NCBI GenBank assembly: GCA_043804035.1
Contig: JAZDJJ010000191.1
Location: 1 to 5,941 of the forward strand
DNA: 5,941 bases
Direction: 5' to 3'
Source: JAZDJJ01 sp043804035
GTDB lineage: Bacteria; Bacteroidota; Bacteroidia; Palsa-948
Shown: positions 5,816-5,941 of the stretch, in pieces
How positions within the stretch are numbered: the stretch's first letter is position 1
Layout of the letters: each line of letters begins with the position of its first letter
Notes under the pieces: model-generated
Told to the model about the DNA's origin: nothing
Databases searched by the model: none
The model's input: the letters and a program-made list of their open reading frames with translations, nothing else
Made by a program: the position numbers and the translations under genes

Positions 5816-5941
5816 TTTCGTCATTGCGACTGCGAGGCGTTGCTCTGAGCTTGGTAATTGAGCTTGCCGAAATTTGCCGAAGAGCACGAAGCAGGAAGCA
5901 ATCTCTATTTCTACATGAAAAAACAGATTGCTTCAGTCGTT
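5796..5941 (+). repeat. Dispersed palindromic repeat, right copy (runs off the right edge)
   Basis: This copy starts inside the last codons of proline dehydrogenase. It contains CGTCATTGCGA (5819-5829), an inverted pair TGCTCT/AGAGCA (5841-5846 and 5881-5886), and a perfect 10-bp inverted pair GAAGCAATCT/AGATTGCTTC (5895-5904 and 5925-5934) with a 20-nt loop. Short internal duplications are also visible: GAGCTTG at 5847 and 5860, and TTGCCGAA at 5864 and 5874. Large palindromes built on CGTCATTGCGA and GAAGCAATCT are familiar intergenic repeats in Bacteroidota (from memory). The partner TCGCAATGACG would be expected beyond the window. No T-run follows the 10-bp stem, so it is not a standard terminator. 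Confidence 0.7.

Noticed and set aside
1..5941. CRISPR array, toxin-antitoxin, retron, phage defence or insertion-sequence transposase
   Set aside because: No regularly spaced repeats and no matching protein genes are present on either strand.

Overview
The window looks like chromosome from a member of the Bacteroidota. The DNA is AT-rich. Start codons lack clear Shine-Dalgarno sequences, there are matches to the Bacteroidota -7 promoter element TAnnTTTG, and the intergenic DNA carries short GC-rich palindromic repeats of the kind scattered through many genomes of this phylum. The tyrosyl-tRNA synthetase N-terminus and the proline dehydrogenase also have a Bacteroidota-like character. Genus cannot be told from the sequence.

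Layout from left to right. Positions 1-136 (minus) hold the first 45 codons of tyrS, running off the left edge. A 186-nt divergent spacer holds one TAnnTTTG match facing each way. A tRNA-Arg with anticodon CCT (323-395, plus) follows, and only 29 nt later begins a 380-residue secreted outer-membrane beta-barrel protein (425-1567, plus). It converges, with a 5-nt gap between stop codons, on a two-gene minus-strand unit: a GT4-like glycosyltransferase (3976-2906) followed 19 nt downstream by a Wzx/MOP-type polysaccharide flippase (2886-1573). A 630-nt non-coding stretch (3977-4606) is crowded with structure: a GC-rich hairpin, an intrinsic terminator with no gene in front of it, a promoter-like motif, a second GC-rich hairpin, a degenerate dispersed-repeat copy and a 25-codon hydrophobic small ORF. 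The last gene is a complete monofunctional proline dehydrogenase (4607-5815, plus). Its last codons and stop lie inside a second copy of the same dispersed repeat, which continues to the right edge.

How the genes work together: tyrS and tRNA-Arg serve translation. The glycosyltransferase and flippase very probably act in one pathway, one adding a sugar to a lipid-linked glycan and the other moving it across the inner membrane; no other polysaccharide gene lies in the window. The beta-barrel protein and the proline dehydrogenase (proline to pyrroline-5-carboxylate, electrons to quinone) appear to be independent units.

I see no CRISPR array, transposase, phage gene, toxin-antitoxin pair or defence system, and nothing that I would call a new system. 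The points most worth a second look are the two repeat copies bracketing the proline dehydrogenase gene, with one forming the end of its reading frame, and the orphan terminator at 4238-4266, which may mark an unannotated small RNA.
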